Of a stretch of DNA of 64,000 nucleotides, positions 34,134 through 44,440 are shown piece after piece (positions within the stretch are counted from its first letter, which is position 1; the number at the start of each line of letters is the position of its first letter). The notes beneath the pieces were generated by a model. It was not told the DNA's origin. It saw only the letters and a program-made list of their open reading frames with translations, and made no database searches. The DNA is from Bathynomus jamesi (taxonomy: Eukaryota; Arthropoda; Malacostraca; Isopoda; Cirolanidae), in NCBI GenBank assembly GCA_023014485.1, contig JAJOZX010005624.1:124001-188000 (forward strand). Direction: 5' to 3'. Position numbers and translations under genes: made by a program.

Positions 34134-34135
<2 letters not shown>
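31448..34135 (+). mobile_element. hAT-like DNA transposon, copy B
   Basis: Ends 'tagggtggtccaaa' and complement 'ttttggaccaccctaa' are directly bordered by (TA)n; flanks are compatible with an 8 bp atatatat duplication. At 2.7 kb it is the best preserved of the three related elements. TIR start TAGGG fits the hAT consensus Y-A-R-N-G. Confidence 0.8.
31638..33837 (+). pseudogene. Transposase of copy B, almost full length
   Basis: Roughly 700 codons. Segments: 31638-32030 (N-terminal helical block), stop TGA at 32028, 32043-32230 (Lys/Arg-rich linker), frameshift near 32235, 32354-33030 with 'DRTNLSDRNAVFVTGAVLQ', 'TCSRSSIHRYRE', 'PVLLHWDGKLL', 'GLVFDTTASNTG', 'GACVRIEEAL' and 'LVWIGCRHHILEVVLADVF'; frameshift near 33035; then to 33837 'PMHHARWMAKAIYALKI', 'RHLRYLSEHLIGLAFFD' and a terminal block ending 'KQYLLQLVAAH'. 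The same blocks occur in copy A. The acidic motif followed about 40 residues later by CRHH is the arrangement of hAT/MULE-type cores. Three lesions only, so an active relative is likely elsewhere in the genome. Confidence 0.8.

Positions 34136-34180
<45 letters not shown>
34136..34180. repeat. (TA)n microsatellite
   Basis: TA run abutting the right end of copy B. Confidence 0.95.
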
Positions 34181-34185
<5 letters not shown>

Positions 34186-34186
<1 letters not shown>

Positions 34187-35405
34187 GGTGATGGCGGGGG
34201 TCAGGCTCAGCCTGACCTAACTTTAAAAGAAAAATAAATTTAATTTCCTGGTCATCATGTAAAATTTAAATTCGTGTATTTCAAAGATCTATTTATTATG
34301 GTCACTTTATTAGAGCAATATAATTTTAGAATGCCGCATTTTTTCCTTCTCTCCATGCGCCGCTTCTTTGGGCAAAGTCAGACTTGTTTTATGATGCCTG
34401 AGCGACCGAGCGCATTAAGCCACAAAGCCAGGTCAGGCATCATTTCTGATGCCTTGCATCACACTTATGAAAAAATGAAACTTTTACAAAATTTAATGTA
34501 ATTTAAAATCAACATTTGTATATCATCTGTCAAAACAATCAGATAAGTATATAATTTTGTCAATCTATTTTTTCAAAGAAGAGAAAAGCGAGTTTTCCAG
34601 TTTACAAGTCAGGCATATTTCTAAGTGCCTAACATTACGCTGGATGCCAAATCTCATCCTCAGAAAGCTGTTTGAGTGAATATAGAGATACGTGGCAACT
34701 ATGAATTGCGCATGGCTTTCCTCATTGTCAGTTACCTCAGGGATTGTGTCGTATTCGTTTCAATGCATATGAATTTTTTTCTTTTGTGTGCGTGTGTGTG
34801 CATATTTTTTTTTCTTTTTTTACTCACCTTAGATACCCATTTACATTGAAGTACATTTATAAAGATCCTGATTTTACTGCCTGCAAAAATGTCAAAGAAC
34901 TGCTAAAATTATGCATTGACTTAGATTTAGAAAAAGCTTTTAGCGAATCTGCAAAACTGTTTAGATTGATTTTAACTATACCAGTGAGCAGTGCATCCAC
35001 AGAGAAGTTTTTCAACATTAAATCGAATTAAGACGTATCTAAGGAACAGAACTGGTCAGGAAAGACTAATATGTTTAGCAAGAATTGCAATAGAGAAAGA
35101 AATTGTGGTTTCCCTAGAGAGGCAAAAGATTCTACATGACAAGGTCATCGAAGAATTTGCATTGAAACTGAGGTGGTTGGAGTTTATGTTTAAATGACTC
35201 ATGGTAGATTAAATATGATGAAGACATTCTCTAAGGACATAATGAAATACAAGTTATTATAATTATTAAACAATTTATTGATTTAGTAAGCTTTAAGTAA
35301 TTTTTTAAAAAACAAAATTTACATATTCATTAATATGAATTCTATCGAAGTCATATCAAGCCCATAATGCTTGTGCCTGACCTATGTGAAAAGTCTGGCA
35401 TTGCC
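34186..35405 (+). mobile_element. Decayed hAT transposon
   Basis: Left end near 'gatggcgggggtcaggctc'; right end near 'gtctggcattgcccgtgat', the complement of which starts atcacgggcaatgcc, a hAT-like terminus. The interior carries a hAT C-terminal dimerisation domain. Exact ends are uncertain. Confidence 0.5.
34862..35194 (+). pseudogene. hAT transposase C-terminal dimerisation domain
   Basis: Two frames join near 35015: 'RLILTIPVSSASTEK' then 'FSTLNRIKTYLRNRTGQERL'. The text 'PVSSASTERxFSxLNRIKTxLRN' is the hallmark of the hAT dimerisation domain. The catalytic core upstream is not readable. Confidence 0.8.
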
Positions 35406-35429
35406 CGTGATATATATATATATATATCC

Positions 35430-35708
35430 CCGCAAGGGGGTTCTAAGCTCGTGCTCTTGAGTGCTCTTTGTGCTCGTTTGTACGTGCTTGTTCCTGGAGG
35501 TTTCACGTGCGCCCTCCCGGCCCTAGCACCCAAGGATGATGGGGCTCGACCCTGCAGTCCTTGTCATCCTTGGTCTTTTTCCACTTCGACTGTCCCCTCC
35601 ACCCTTTCTTTTTCCTCTGTCTTTCCTCTCACTTTTTCTTTGTTTTTCCGCTGAGATATGCCCTTTAAAGAGGTGAATCGGTTCTTCCTGAACTAAAAAA
35701 AATAAAAA
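35430..35708 (+). repeat. Poly-A-tailed retrocopy fragment, GC-rich
   Basis: A 280 bp C/T-rich stretch ends 'cttcctgaac' followed by an A-rich tail and (TA)n; TA also lies on its left. It looks like a 5'-truncated LINE or SINE 3' end, but I cannot name the source. It does not match the I-type LINE 3' end at 23.4 kb. Confidence 0.4.
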
Positions 35709-35726
35709 AATATATATATATATACA

Positions 35727-37100
35727 CAGGGTGAGTCAAAAGTAGCGCCCGATTTCTGTTTTTTTGGCTATCAGATTCTTTCTGGGAAGTCATGTTGTTA
35801 ATAATTGTCTTGCAGATTATTAATTTTCTTAGTTTATTTATTTTTGTTTTTGTTTTTCAGGTTATTGCTGAGAGTTTGGAAAGTTACTGAATTTGCACCA
35901 AATTGAACCATGAATTACCTTTTAATGAATCAACGCATTGCGGCCGTGAAACATTACTACAAATGTAATGAACAACCAACGATGGGCACGCCGTTTGGCA
36001 CAGGAATTCGATATTAACCCACCCCAGGGAAGAAACATACGATTGATTGTCGAGAAATTTGAAGCAACAGGGTCGGTAGCCACTGCAAAGAAGTCCGGTC
36101 ATCCGAAAATGGCAACGAATGTAGCTAAGGCTGAAGAAGCCATCAGGAGACTGGAACAAAGTCCGCAAAAGTCAACTCGCCGTTTATCTGCAGAGTTGGA
36201 AGTGAGCCAATCAAGCATTATCCGTATCCTTCACCAGAAAAAATGGAAACCTTACATTCCACGCTTACTGCATGCCCTTCATGATGGAGATGACGACCGC
36301 AGTCTTCAATTTTGCGGAGAGTTCTTAGCTAAACTTGACGAAGAGGACACAATGCTAGACAACATCTGGTGGTCAGATGAGGCATGTTTTAAGCTTAACG
36401 GCACAATTAACAGACACAATTGTGTCTACTGGGCTGCGGAGAACCCAAGAGTGACAGTTGAGAAGGAGGTAAATTTACCTGGCGTGACAGTTTGGGCAGC
36501 CATATCTCCATTAGGGATAATTGGACCCTTTTTCTTTGAGGGATCTGTCACTGCAGAAATTTACCTGGATATGCTGCAAACCTTCTTTTGGCCCAGGGTA
36601 CAAGATCAGGACTGTTATTTCCAGCAAGATGGAACTCCACCTCATTATGGACGTCATGTTCATCAGTAGCTTGATGAAAACTTTCCCGGAAAGTGGATCA
36701 GCCACCACGGTCCGATCGAGTGGCCGGCACGCTCCCCAGACCTTACACCTCCAGATTTCTTTCTTGGGGGCTCATGAAAGACCTTGTTTATCGTGAAAAG
36801 CCTCGTACCATTCAGGAATTGAAGGCTCAAATCACTGCAAAGTTTGAGGAAATTGATATCGAACTCTGCAGGCGTGTGTGCCACTCTGTGCCTGCTCGGC
36901 TGCAATTGTGCATCGATCACGAGGGAGGGCACTTTGAAAATTGCAAGTAAAACAGCTTGGTACAGTTCCGTAATAATTTTCTCCCGAATAAATGGTTAGA
37001 TAAACATGTCATTCATTTATTTCTACCTTCTTGTACACTGTAATACAAATGGCAAACAAACAATCAACTGACAGAAATCGGGCGCTACTTTTGACTCACC

Positions 37101-37103
<3 letters not shown>
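35727..37103 (+). mobile_element. Mariner-family transposon
   Basis: Inverted ends 'cagggtgagtcaaaagtagc' extend about 32 bp (through gcccgatttctg) and are set in TA tracts. Encodes a DDxD transposase with a few lesions. The left end has two extra bases (ca) next to the TA, so the border is uncertain by 2 bp. Confidence 0.85.
35911..36950 (+). pseudogene. Mariner transposase, broken
   Basis: N-terminal frame from Met at 35911 ('NQRIAAVKHYYKCNE') shifts near 35965 into 35968-36669: helix-turn-helix 'SARRLSAELEVSQSSI'-like region (here STRRLSAELEVSQSSI), first Asp in 'WWSDEACFKLNG', second in 'YFQQDGTPPHYGRHV'. A stop at about 36667, then 'EWPARSPDLTPPDFF' supplies the third Asp, and a frameshift near 36770 leads to the C-terminal block in 36790-36950. 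About 36 residues separate the second and third Asp. Cut-and-paste transposition at TA is the family's function. Confidence 0.85.

Positions 37104-37145
<42 letters not shown>
37104..37145. repeat. (TA)n microsatellite
   Basis: TA run that joins the mariner and Tc1 elements. Confidence 0.95.
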
Positions 37146-37147
<2 letters not shown>

Positions 37148-38414
37148 CACACCAGACAAAAAATTAGTCACCCCTCTCAGAATGTACCTAATAACGTGTG
37201 ACGGCGCCTCTGGCCTTGATAACCGCACGAATCCGGCGAGGCAGAGACTCTACGAGGTTGTGCATGTACTGAACATAGATTTGCTGCCACTCATTCATCA
37301 GCCAGTCCTGAAGTTCCGCCAGAGTCCGTGGGTGTCTATTCCTGCGCTTCACTTTCTGTTCCAAATAATCCCACAGATTTTCAATAGGATTTAAATTAGG
37401 GGATTTGGCGAGCCATTCGAGGTGAGACAGTGTTGCAGAATGTTCATCATGCCACTCAGACACACTTCTCACCCTGTGCACACGGCAATTGTCATCTTGG
37501 AAGACAGGAGTGGCAATGTGATGCTGCTCCTGGAGATGTAGGGCAAAGGGTACCAATTCATCATTTAGTATGCGGAGGTACGCCTGCTGGTTCAAATTCA
37601 TCATCACTGGAACGAGAGGGCCCATTTCGTGGTACGAAAAACATCCCCAGAACATCACGGAACCACCTCCAGCCTGAACAACACCTTCGACGCATTCAGG
37701 ATTAAAGGCTTCATTGGACCTGCGATGTACTCATCGCCTCCCATCATTGGAGAACAAACAAAAATGGGACTCATCAGACAAAATTACACGTTTCCAATCT
37801 GCCGCAGTCCAGTTTTTGTGCCTCTGAGCCCATTTATAACGTGCCAATTTGTGACCTGCTGTTAACAGCGGCCTCTTCCATGGTACCCTGCTCCAGATGT
37901 CCATCGCATGCAGTTCTCGTCGCAATGTCCGTTCGTAAATTGGTCGCTGGAGAACCTCATTGGTTTCTTGGAGCAATTGTTCTCTGGTTTGAAAACGATT
38001 TGCAGTTACTAGACGAGAAACATGGCGGTGGTCCCTATTGTCGAGAATTGTTTTCCGGCCACAGTTACGCCGTCGATTTTCAGTTGATTGCGAACTACAC
38101 CACTCTTTGTAAACTCGCTGGACAGTACGCGTTGACACACCAACAAATTGGGCTACTTCAGACATTTTGTGTCCATGGGCTCTGCCAAACACGATGGCTC
38201 CTTTTTGCCACTGAGTAACGTCTGCCTCACGACCCATTTTGCAGACTATATCCAACACACACTTTGTTCTTCACCACCTCACAAAACAGATCTGATCCTG
38301 TGTGCTACGTCACTGCTACTTGTCACTTACCAATGCTACATCAGCGCCCTCTGTGTGACCTTGAACTTCCTACTATCGGTGCTATTAGGGGTGACTAATT
38401 TTTTGTCCAGTGTG

Positions 38415-38416
<2 letters not shown>
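37146..38416 (-). mobile_element. Tc1-like transposon, nearly intact
   Basis: Ends 'agcacaccagacaaaaaatt' (37146) and the complement of 'agcacactggacaaaaaatt' (ending 38416), with TA at both borders inside (TA)n tracts. The 1.27 kb length and minus-strand transposase are standard for Tc1. Confidence 0.9.
37188..38258 (-). pseudogene. Tc1 transposase (DD34E) with one in-frame stop
   Basis: One frame throughout, interrupted only by TGA at 37728-37730 (a CGA-to-TGA change would explain it). Likely start is the Met of 'MGREADVTQWQKGAIV' at about 38237. HTH: 'SEVAQFVGVSTRTVQRVYK'. First Asp 'VILSDESHF'; second 'VFQDDNCRVHR'; Glu in 'SPNLNPIENLWDYLE'. About 350 residues, the normal size. All catalytic residues are kept, so a sister copy could be active. 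Confidence 0.9.

Positions 38417-38466
<50 letters not shown>
38417..38466. repeat. (TA)n microsatellite
   Basis: TA run next to the right end of the Tc1 element. Confidence 0.95.
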
Positions 38467-38467
<1 letters not shown>

Positions 38468-38699
38468 ATATAACATATATTTTTTTAATACTGGTACTAA
38501 AATGTAAAATTACCATGAAACAAAAATTTTCATAGACCACAAAAATAAAAACTTACAACTTAAATATTAATTTTCAGTTTTAAAATTATATGAACCATAT
38601 AATTCTTTGCTTTAATCATTTTTCAATTATAAATTACTTCAACTCTTTTTGTTACGTCAAACTTTGGGTCAAACTTGGTTCTTGAGCCAAAATGACCAA

Positions 38700-39200
38700 T
38701 GACCACTCGGCTTCACTTTGAATATTGCATTCAAGCCTGGTTACTTCACCAAGGTAGCATATAGAAATGCTTGAGGGTATGCAATGTAGGGCAACTGAAC
38801 TTATTCCTAGCTTAAAAAGGTTAGAATACAATGAAAGATTAAAGGAATTGGGCATGTTTTGAGACATTGTTTGATGGGAAATGATACAAATATTCAATAT
38901 GTTCTCAAGTTTGGACAGTTTAGATCAGCAGTTCTTAACCTTTTTCGTGTCATTTCCCCCTTCAACCAGTTCACCCTACCCAATTTCCCCCTTCATTAGG
39001 ATATGGAAAAAAGTAGCCTCAGACAAAATTTAATAACATTAGCAGACTTATAATACACACTAATTATATGATCACCAAACAAAATTCTGCTGTAAATCCC
39101 CCTGGATTCCTGAAATTTCCCCCAGGTTAGGAAATGCTGGTTTAGATGTAAGGGTAAAATCCCAGATGCCAGACACAGTGACAAAGTCCACAGGCCATAA
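38700..39200 (+). pseudogene. CR1-like LINE fragment interrupted by a hAT MITE
   Basis: Decayed frames give 'HFEYCIQAW', then 'EMLEGMQCRATELIPSL' and 'RLEYNERLKELG', the conserved region after RT in CR1-type LINEs (usual text: LEYxxQxW ... RVQRRATKLIP). The remainder continues after the MITE at 39148. Confidence 0.7.
38926..39139. mobile_element. hAT MITE with perfect 8 bp duplication
   Basis: Ends 'cagcagttcttaacc' and complement 'ggttaggaaatgctg'; GTTTAGAT on both sides (38918-38925, 39140-39147). 214 bp, non-coding. Confidence 0.85.
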
Positions 39201-39337
39201 TTACCAAACTAATGTAACCAACCTAACCTATTACCAAGCTGTTATGAACTCTGTCTCCAAACTGTGTTTGCCATCTAGAATTTCACCAATGTCAAGTAAC
39301 TTTTCTTATTAGTCTGACAGAACTGAAGGGCATAATA

Positions 39338-39510
39338 AAAAAAAAGATTTGTAGACTGGATCTACGAAAATACTTTAGTCATATAGTAGATTTTTTGAAT
39401 GACCTACCATAATGATGTGGTAAATAATAGCTTTTTAGACAGTTTTAAGAAACAAAATGTTTTCATAAATACGAGAGAGAACTTGCAAATTTTGTAAATA
39501 CAGTAATGTA
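39338..39510 (+). pseudogene. LINE C-terminal tail fragment
   Basis: Nucleotide similarity to 42973-43150 ('tagactg...ctacgaaaatacttt', 'gatgtggtaaataatag') and to the encoded 'NSSSLVSFKKNLDTF' tail there. Too decayed to give a frame. Confidence 0.55.
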
Positions 39511-39578
39511 TATTTAGCTAAGATTACACTAGTTTTGAAAATTTTAATTTTTTTGCAAATTGGCAAGCTTAATAACAA

Positions 39579-40229
39579 CACTGCCCAACAAAAAAAAAAT
39601 TTTTTTTACTGCTGATTTAATTCTAAGACCTGTTTCTGGATAATATTGATATGCTGATTTCAAAAATCACCTTAGATTTTGTCCATCACATCAGGTTTTC
39701 GTGCAATGTGCAATGCAATATGCCTATTTTGGGTGATCCATGAAGGGCGCTTATCAAAATTGATGATTTTTGAGACCTGTTAACAGCTGTTTTGCTGTTA
39801 AAATTTTATCTGTGGAATACACAAATCTGTGCATTAAATCTAAAGGTCATGTACAACATATTAAAATCTTGGGTATCTGTGATTTCCCCAGGTGTGAGCG
39901 TGACATCATGATCATGGATTCATTTTTTGCTTATTTAAACACTTTTAATCAGTGTGTGTGTCAATATTACCATTGTATATTAAAGTTCACTCCCTGCACA
40001 ATTGTTTACTTTTCCATGCTGATTCTGAGTATGTAAAAACTTATTTTTTGAAAAGAAAAAAAATTGGGCATAACCCTGCCAAAATGCAATATCTCCAAAA
40101 TATCCATATTTGATTGCTCGAAAACCTGACGTGATAGGCAAAAACTAAGGTGATTTTTTAAATCAGCACACCAAAGTTACCTAAAAACAGGTGTTAGAAT
40201 TAAATCAGCAAAATTGGTGTTGGGCAGTG
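39579..40229. mobile_element. Non-autonomous element with about 130 bp inverted ends
   Basis: Ends 'cactgcccaaca' and 'tgttgggcagtg'. Inner parts also pair: 'gctgatttaattctaa' with 'ttagaattaaatcagc', 'aaaatcaccttag' with 'ctaaggtgatttt', 'tcaggttttcg' with 'cgaaaacctga'. The interior has a short open frame (39770-40036) with no recognised motif. Superfamily unknown; no clear target duplication. Confidence 0.65.
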
Positions 40230-41042
40230 TAATTAATCAACTTTAAATAGATTCTTTTACAAAATAGATTTTTAGACTGCCTCTCTGATTCAGCCTTATG
40301 ACATCTGATCAACTTGACATTCTATGGAACAAATTAAATATTAGGTTGGGTTAAGTTAGGTTAGGTTATGGCTAAGGTTAAATTATGTTTAGTTAGTTTT
40401 TTAGTGTTGATGTTTTGAACTTGTCAACAAAATGTGTATAGGTCCATCTGATTTGGTTATCCAAATTTGATAGGCCCAAATGGCTTCACGTTTTTCAAAT
40501 GTAATGTGTACCATAGTCCCTACTAAAACTTCCAAATGGACATATGGGGCCTAGGAGAACATTACTATTATCATATCTCAATAGCATCCTTTTAAATGCT
40601 TTCCATTAATAAATTTTCTTACTTATACTGGGCAGAATGCAAATTTTGCAAATTTCTTGCAAATGCTCCCATTTTTAGAAATATTCTCATTTTCCAGATT
40701 GCAAAAATCTCATGCAATATGAAAAATTCCTACTTATATTTTGAAGTCTTGTGAAGTCCTCACTTCTTAAGGGGTAACTATAGTAAATTTAGGGAGCTGG
40801 TAGGCTTAGTAAAGTGGGATAATGAATTTGCCAATAAAAATGCTATTGAAATCCAAAAATATTTCAGAGGATATACAATGTAGACGTATTCCTTTCAGAA
40901 CTGCTAGGAATAACAAGATTAGGAAACCTTTGTGTTGGAACAGGGAAATAGCTAAAATGCTTAAAGATAAGAAAAGGGCACTCAGGGAATTTAAAAGCAG
41001 TAATAGCCTTGTGGACTTGGATAATTAGGCAGGTAAGAAATA

Positions 41043-42211
41043 CTGTATTTACTCATATTTAATGTGCACTTTTTTTTACTATTTTCCCATCTTTAAAATC
41101 AGGGTGTACTATATGTGCAGGCAAAACAAGAAGAATATCAGTAATAAATAGGTATAACAAACAGTGGAAAAATACACAGGCATTTTTATTAAACTCTTAT
41201 AGCCATAAGTACATGAAATAAAATGAATATTCAGAACTCGCTTAACATTACACTGTTAACAATATTAGGTCAATCAGGTAATCACAGTGCAACAGACATT
41301 CTTTGAATGAAAGATTTACTGTAATTACTGTCTATACAATTTCTGCATACATGCCCATTGTCCAAATTAGTGGTTTTTCAGGAGTTGCCTGCTTTCTCAG
41401 AAGGGTCATCAGAGTTACTTGCATCCTTTTCCTCCTCCCACAGTAGATTATCTTCAGTACCATTGAGGGCATTGCTATACTCCATTTCTTGAATTTGCTA
41501 CCAAACAAGTCGCAGCTTGTTTCAAGACTCAGTCTTAAAAGAAACCATCACCACAATTGAGCAGGACACACGAGCAAAAGTTTGGTTAATATTTGATTTA
41601 CCCCTGCAGGAGCCTTCAACTGTTTGCATATCATAAATAATCAGTTTTTTATACTGATTCAAAATATAACAGCATTTCTTGTGCAAATTCTTAGTTTTTC
41701 AGTTATTTACTCTCGAAGGTAGCACTACTTTCAATTGCGCAATGTGTTCACCAGTACTAGTGCATGTGGAAATCCTTGACATCATCTGTGTCTGCCATGA
41801 CATAACATGTTCAGCACATGCGCAGATGATAGGAACTATTTCACACATGCATTGATTTCAAATTTCTTCCACACCAACCAGTAACAAATTCAAAATGGAA
41901 CCTGGTACATGCTCTGGTTGAGAGTTACGGTATCATATCTTAACATAATTTGATAGGTGCATACTAATTAGGTTAGGTTGACTATATTATGAGAATTGGT
42001 TTTTCTGGTGTATTTTGGTTCAAAATTTGCTCATTTGCACAAGGAATGAAGACCAGATTTGAATAAAACATGCCAAAATACACCAGAAAAACCTATTCTC
42101 ATATCAAAATTGACCCACAAAGGTAAAATGAATAATTACCAAAAGTTTTTTTCTAAATCTGGTCTCTGAAAATCAGTGTGTGCATTATAGGCCCTATGCA
42201 AGTAAATATAG
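41043..42211 (-). mobile_element. Pogo/Tigger-type transposon remnant
   Basis: Ends 'ctgtatttactcat' and complement 'gcaagtaaatatag' with TA at 41041-41042 and 42212-42213. Minus-strand decayed coding around 41520-41370 reads 'KLRLVW' then 'SNALNGTEDNLLWEEE', the text after the DDE core of pogo-like transposases. A fold-back (41990-42110, arms with 'ttttctggtgtattttgg') lies near its right side. Confidence 0.65.
41990..42112. repeat. Short fold-back inside the pogo remnant
   Basis: 'gagaattggtttttctggtg' and 'caccagaaaaacctattctc' are inverted arms about 25-30 bp long around a 55 bp centre. Confidence 0.7.
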
Positions 42212-42304
42212 TAAACTAGAGAGTTTGATTAGGAAGAGTAAAAGGGATAGTGAAATAAGTCTAGCTAGAAATAGCAGTAAAGTTCCAATGAAATTCTTTA
42301 GTTT

Positions 42305-42717
42305 CAGAGGTGTAACTAGCAGGGTTGCAGGGTGTGCAGCTGCACACAGGCCTCTGACTTTTGTCCATTCATAAGAAAAATATTATAATATTGCGAATGC
42401 TATTGATTCATTTGCAAATAAAAAAGTTAGAAAAGTAGATTTGGGATGTTAATATTGTTAGTCAGAAGACAGAAATTTTGAATTTTGCTACTCAATTTGT
42501 ATACCTACATGTACTTTTATATCTGCTTATATACCGTACCTATTTGTTTTAATATAATGGTTCATTATATTATATTGAACTTTGTCTGTTTTTTCCATAT
42601 TAAAACTGACAATTTTAAGCCACTAATTCAGTGAGCAACACTGAAAAATTTTCAGCTCCACCAAGGGCTCCAGTCACCTGTCACACCTGGGCCTCTTGTT
42701 AGATTGTTACGCCACTG
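42305..42717. mobile_element. hAT MITE with perfect 8 bp duplication
   Basis: Ends 'cagaggtgtaac' and complement of 'cagtggcgtaac'; TTTAGTTT at 42297-42304 and 42718-42725. 413 bp, AT-rich, non-coding. It interrupts the LINE remnant. Confidence 0.85.
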
Positions 42718-43274
42718 TTTAGTTTTTATAAATACAATAATAAAAAGCATAATAGGATTGCCAATAGAACATAATGATAGTATATTTGAAAATGATCAGG
42801 CTATTGTTGGTATTTTTAATTATTTTAGTACTGTGTTTACTGAAGAAAATTTTAATAACTTTGATTTTAATTCTTCATATTTTGTAAACTCTGCCATTCT
42901 AGATAAGATTCATATAAGGAAGGATGATAGGCAAATAATTAATACACTGAAAATTAGAAAGAAAAACAATTAGAAAACAGACTGTAGACTGACCTACAAA
43001 AATACTTTTTTAGTCATAGAAGAGTAGAATTTTGGAATAACGTATCATATGATGTGGTAAATAGTAGTTCTTTAGTTAGTTTTAAGAAAAATTTGGATAC
43101 TTTCCTGAATGAGTTTGTAAATTGTGTAAATAGTATATATTTTTAGCTTAGGTTATGTAGGCTCTGGAAGCTCTGTAAGTAGTTTTATATTGGTTAATAT
43201 TCGTCTTTTAACCCACTCACACGCGGTTAAAACAGTACAATATGTTGAATTGCCATTCAAAACAAGAAAATATA

Positions 43275-43687
43275 CAGGGTGGGCCGTAAGTTTCCATACA
43301 TAGGAAAATTTAAATTATGGTCTTCACGTGCGTCGGTATTTGGATCAGCAGTTTCCGGATGCTTGGATTGGTCGGCGTGGTCCTGTGGAGTGGCCTCCCA
43401 GATCCCCAGATCTCACCCCCCTTGATTTCTATATTTGGGGGCACTTCAAGGCCATGGTGTATCAGGAAAAGATACGAGACATAAATCATCTAAAGGAACG
43501 TATCACCAACGCCATTACAAGCATAACGTCAACTGTGCTAATGCGTGTTCATCAACAGTGGGGAACACGTATTGAAATGTGTTTTCAAAACAATGGCAAC
43601 CATGTAGAGCATATTATATAAATAAAAATGGTTGTCCATAAAAAAATGTTTATTTTTCCTATGTATGGAAACTTACGGCCCACCCTG
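43275..43687 (+). mobile_element. Mariner deletion derivative
   Basis: Inverted ends 'cagggtgggccgtaagtttc' extend over 30 bp; TA at 43273-43274 and 43688-43689. The interior keeps only the 3' part of a transposase (43328-43621) with 'EWPPRSPDLTPLDFYIWG', i.e. the last catalytic Asp. It differs from the 35.7 kb mariner in ends and protein, so two mariner families are present. Confidence 0.9.
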
Positions 43688-43689
43688 TA

Positions 43690-43862
43690 TATCTTATCTT
43701 GTGCAGATTTGTATAAAATATGGTTTTTTATTAAAATATATTTCCTATTTTTCGTGTTTTTTCAATATATAACTATTTGGTGAATATTTCCTATTTTTGG
43801 TGTTTCTGGCTATTCTGCGAAATTCAATTTGTCCTGTTTTAAAATTAAATAATTATTAGCAA
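43690..43862. other. AT-rich spacer
   Basis: Nothing recognised. Confidence 0.4.
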
Positions 43863-44114
43863 TTGGTCTATTTGTTCGGTGTTTTTGTGACCACAAGTAT
43901 GACATGTCAGTTTTGCATATTTGACTTTGAAGATGTAATCCGCCATATTGCCCTCGATGAAGGCAAGAGTTTAGACCTTTTTTTCAATCACGGAATAATT
44001 AAGACATCCATGACCTGCCCTAAATGCAATAATACTTGTATTTTAACAAAAGACCAGAAGGTCTTTAGGTACCATAAGAAAAATCCTAAAAATATGGGGG
44101 CAGAACCCCCATAA
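43863..44114 (+). pseudogene. ISXO2/Merlin-like transposase N-terminal fragment
   Basis: 'VIRHIALDEGKSLDLFFNHG' followed by 'MTCPKCNNTCILTKDQKVF' and 'FRYHKK' resembles the N-terminal zinc-binding segment of ISXO2-like (IS1595/Merlin) transposases, where a helical 'DEExxIxFLxxxGL' precedes CPxCG. The open frame then runs into a palindromic repeat (gggggcagaaccccc), so the rest is missing. Family call is inference from a short stretch. Confidence 0.45.
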
Positions 44115-44278
44115 AGATCACTCATCACAAATTGATCAGTCATAATGTTTTGCGGACAGTTCAGTATGTGACACCAGTTAGATCAATTGAATACCCAGTT
44201 AGGTCAACTCTACACCCTTGATGATTGGTTAGGTTAAGTCATGATATTTTCGTTAGTTTAAATGAAAATGACGAGTGC

Positions 44279-44440
44279 AAACTTTTCTGGTTAATTTTGA
44301 GGTGTTTTGTACAAAACTCCCATCCATTTCCTGTGCAAATGCTAGTTTTCAAGATGATGATATCTCGAAAAGTACGCATTTGCACAGGAAATGGATGGCA
44401 GATTCGTGCAAAACACCTCAAAATTGACCAGAAAAGTTTC
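44279..44440. repeat. Fold-back element, 64 bp arms
   Basis: Left arm 'aaacttttctggttaatttt' to 'cctgtgcaaatgc' (44279-44342); right arm its near-perfect complement (44376-44440). Preceded by the shared 'gattggttaggttaagtc' segment at 44223. Confidence 0.85.

Larger units (their letters stand above)
40815..43170 (+). pseudogene. LINE remnant carrying two nested insertions
   Basis: Pieces in order: 40822-41028 ('WNREIAKMLKDKKRALREF', the region between endonuclease and RT), 42214-42304 ('KLESLIRKSKRDSEISLAR'), 42726-42973 ('FENDQAIVGIFNYFSTVFTEE', typical N-terminal RT text) and, after loss of most of RT, the C-terminal 'VNSSSLVSFKKNLDTFLNE' at about 43060-43120. The gaps at 41043-42211 and 42305-42717 are younger insertions. 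The element itself is a CR1/Jockey-type LINE. Confidence 0.7.

Noticed and set aside
40360..40380. Telomeric TTAGG array
   Set aside because: Only two to four ggtta units occur at any place (also 45000, 57970); these are dispersed interior motifs of repeats, not telomere.
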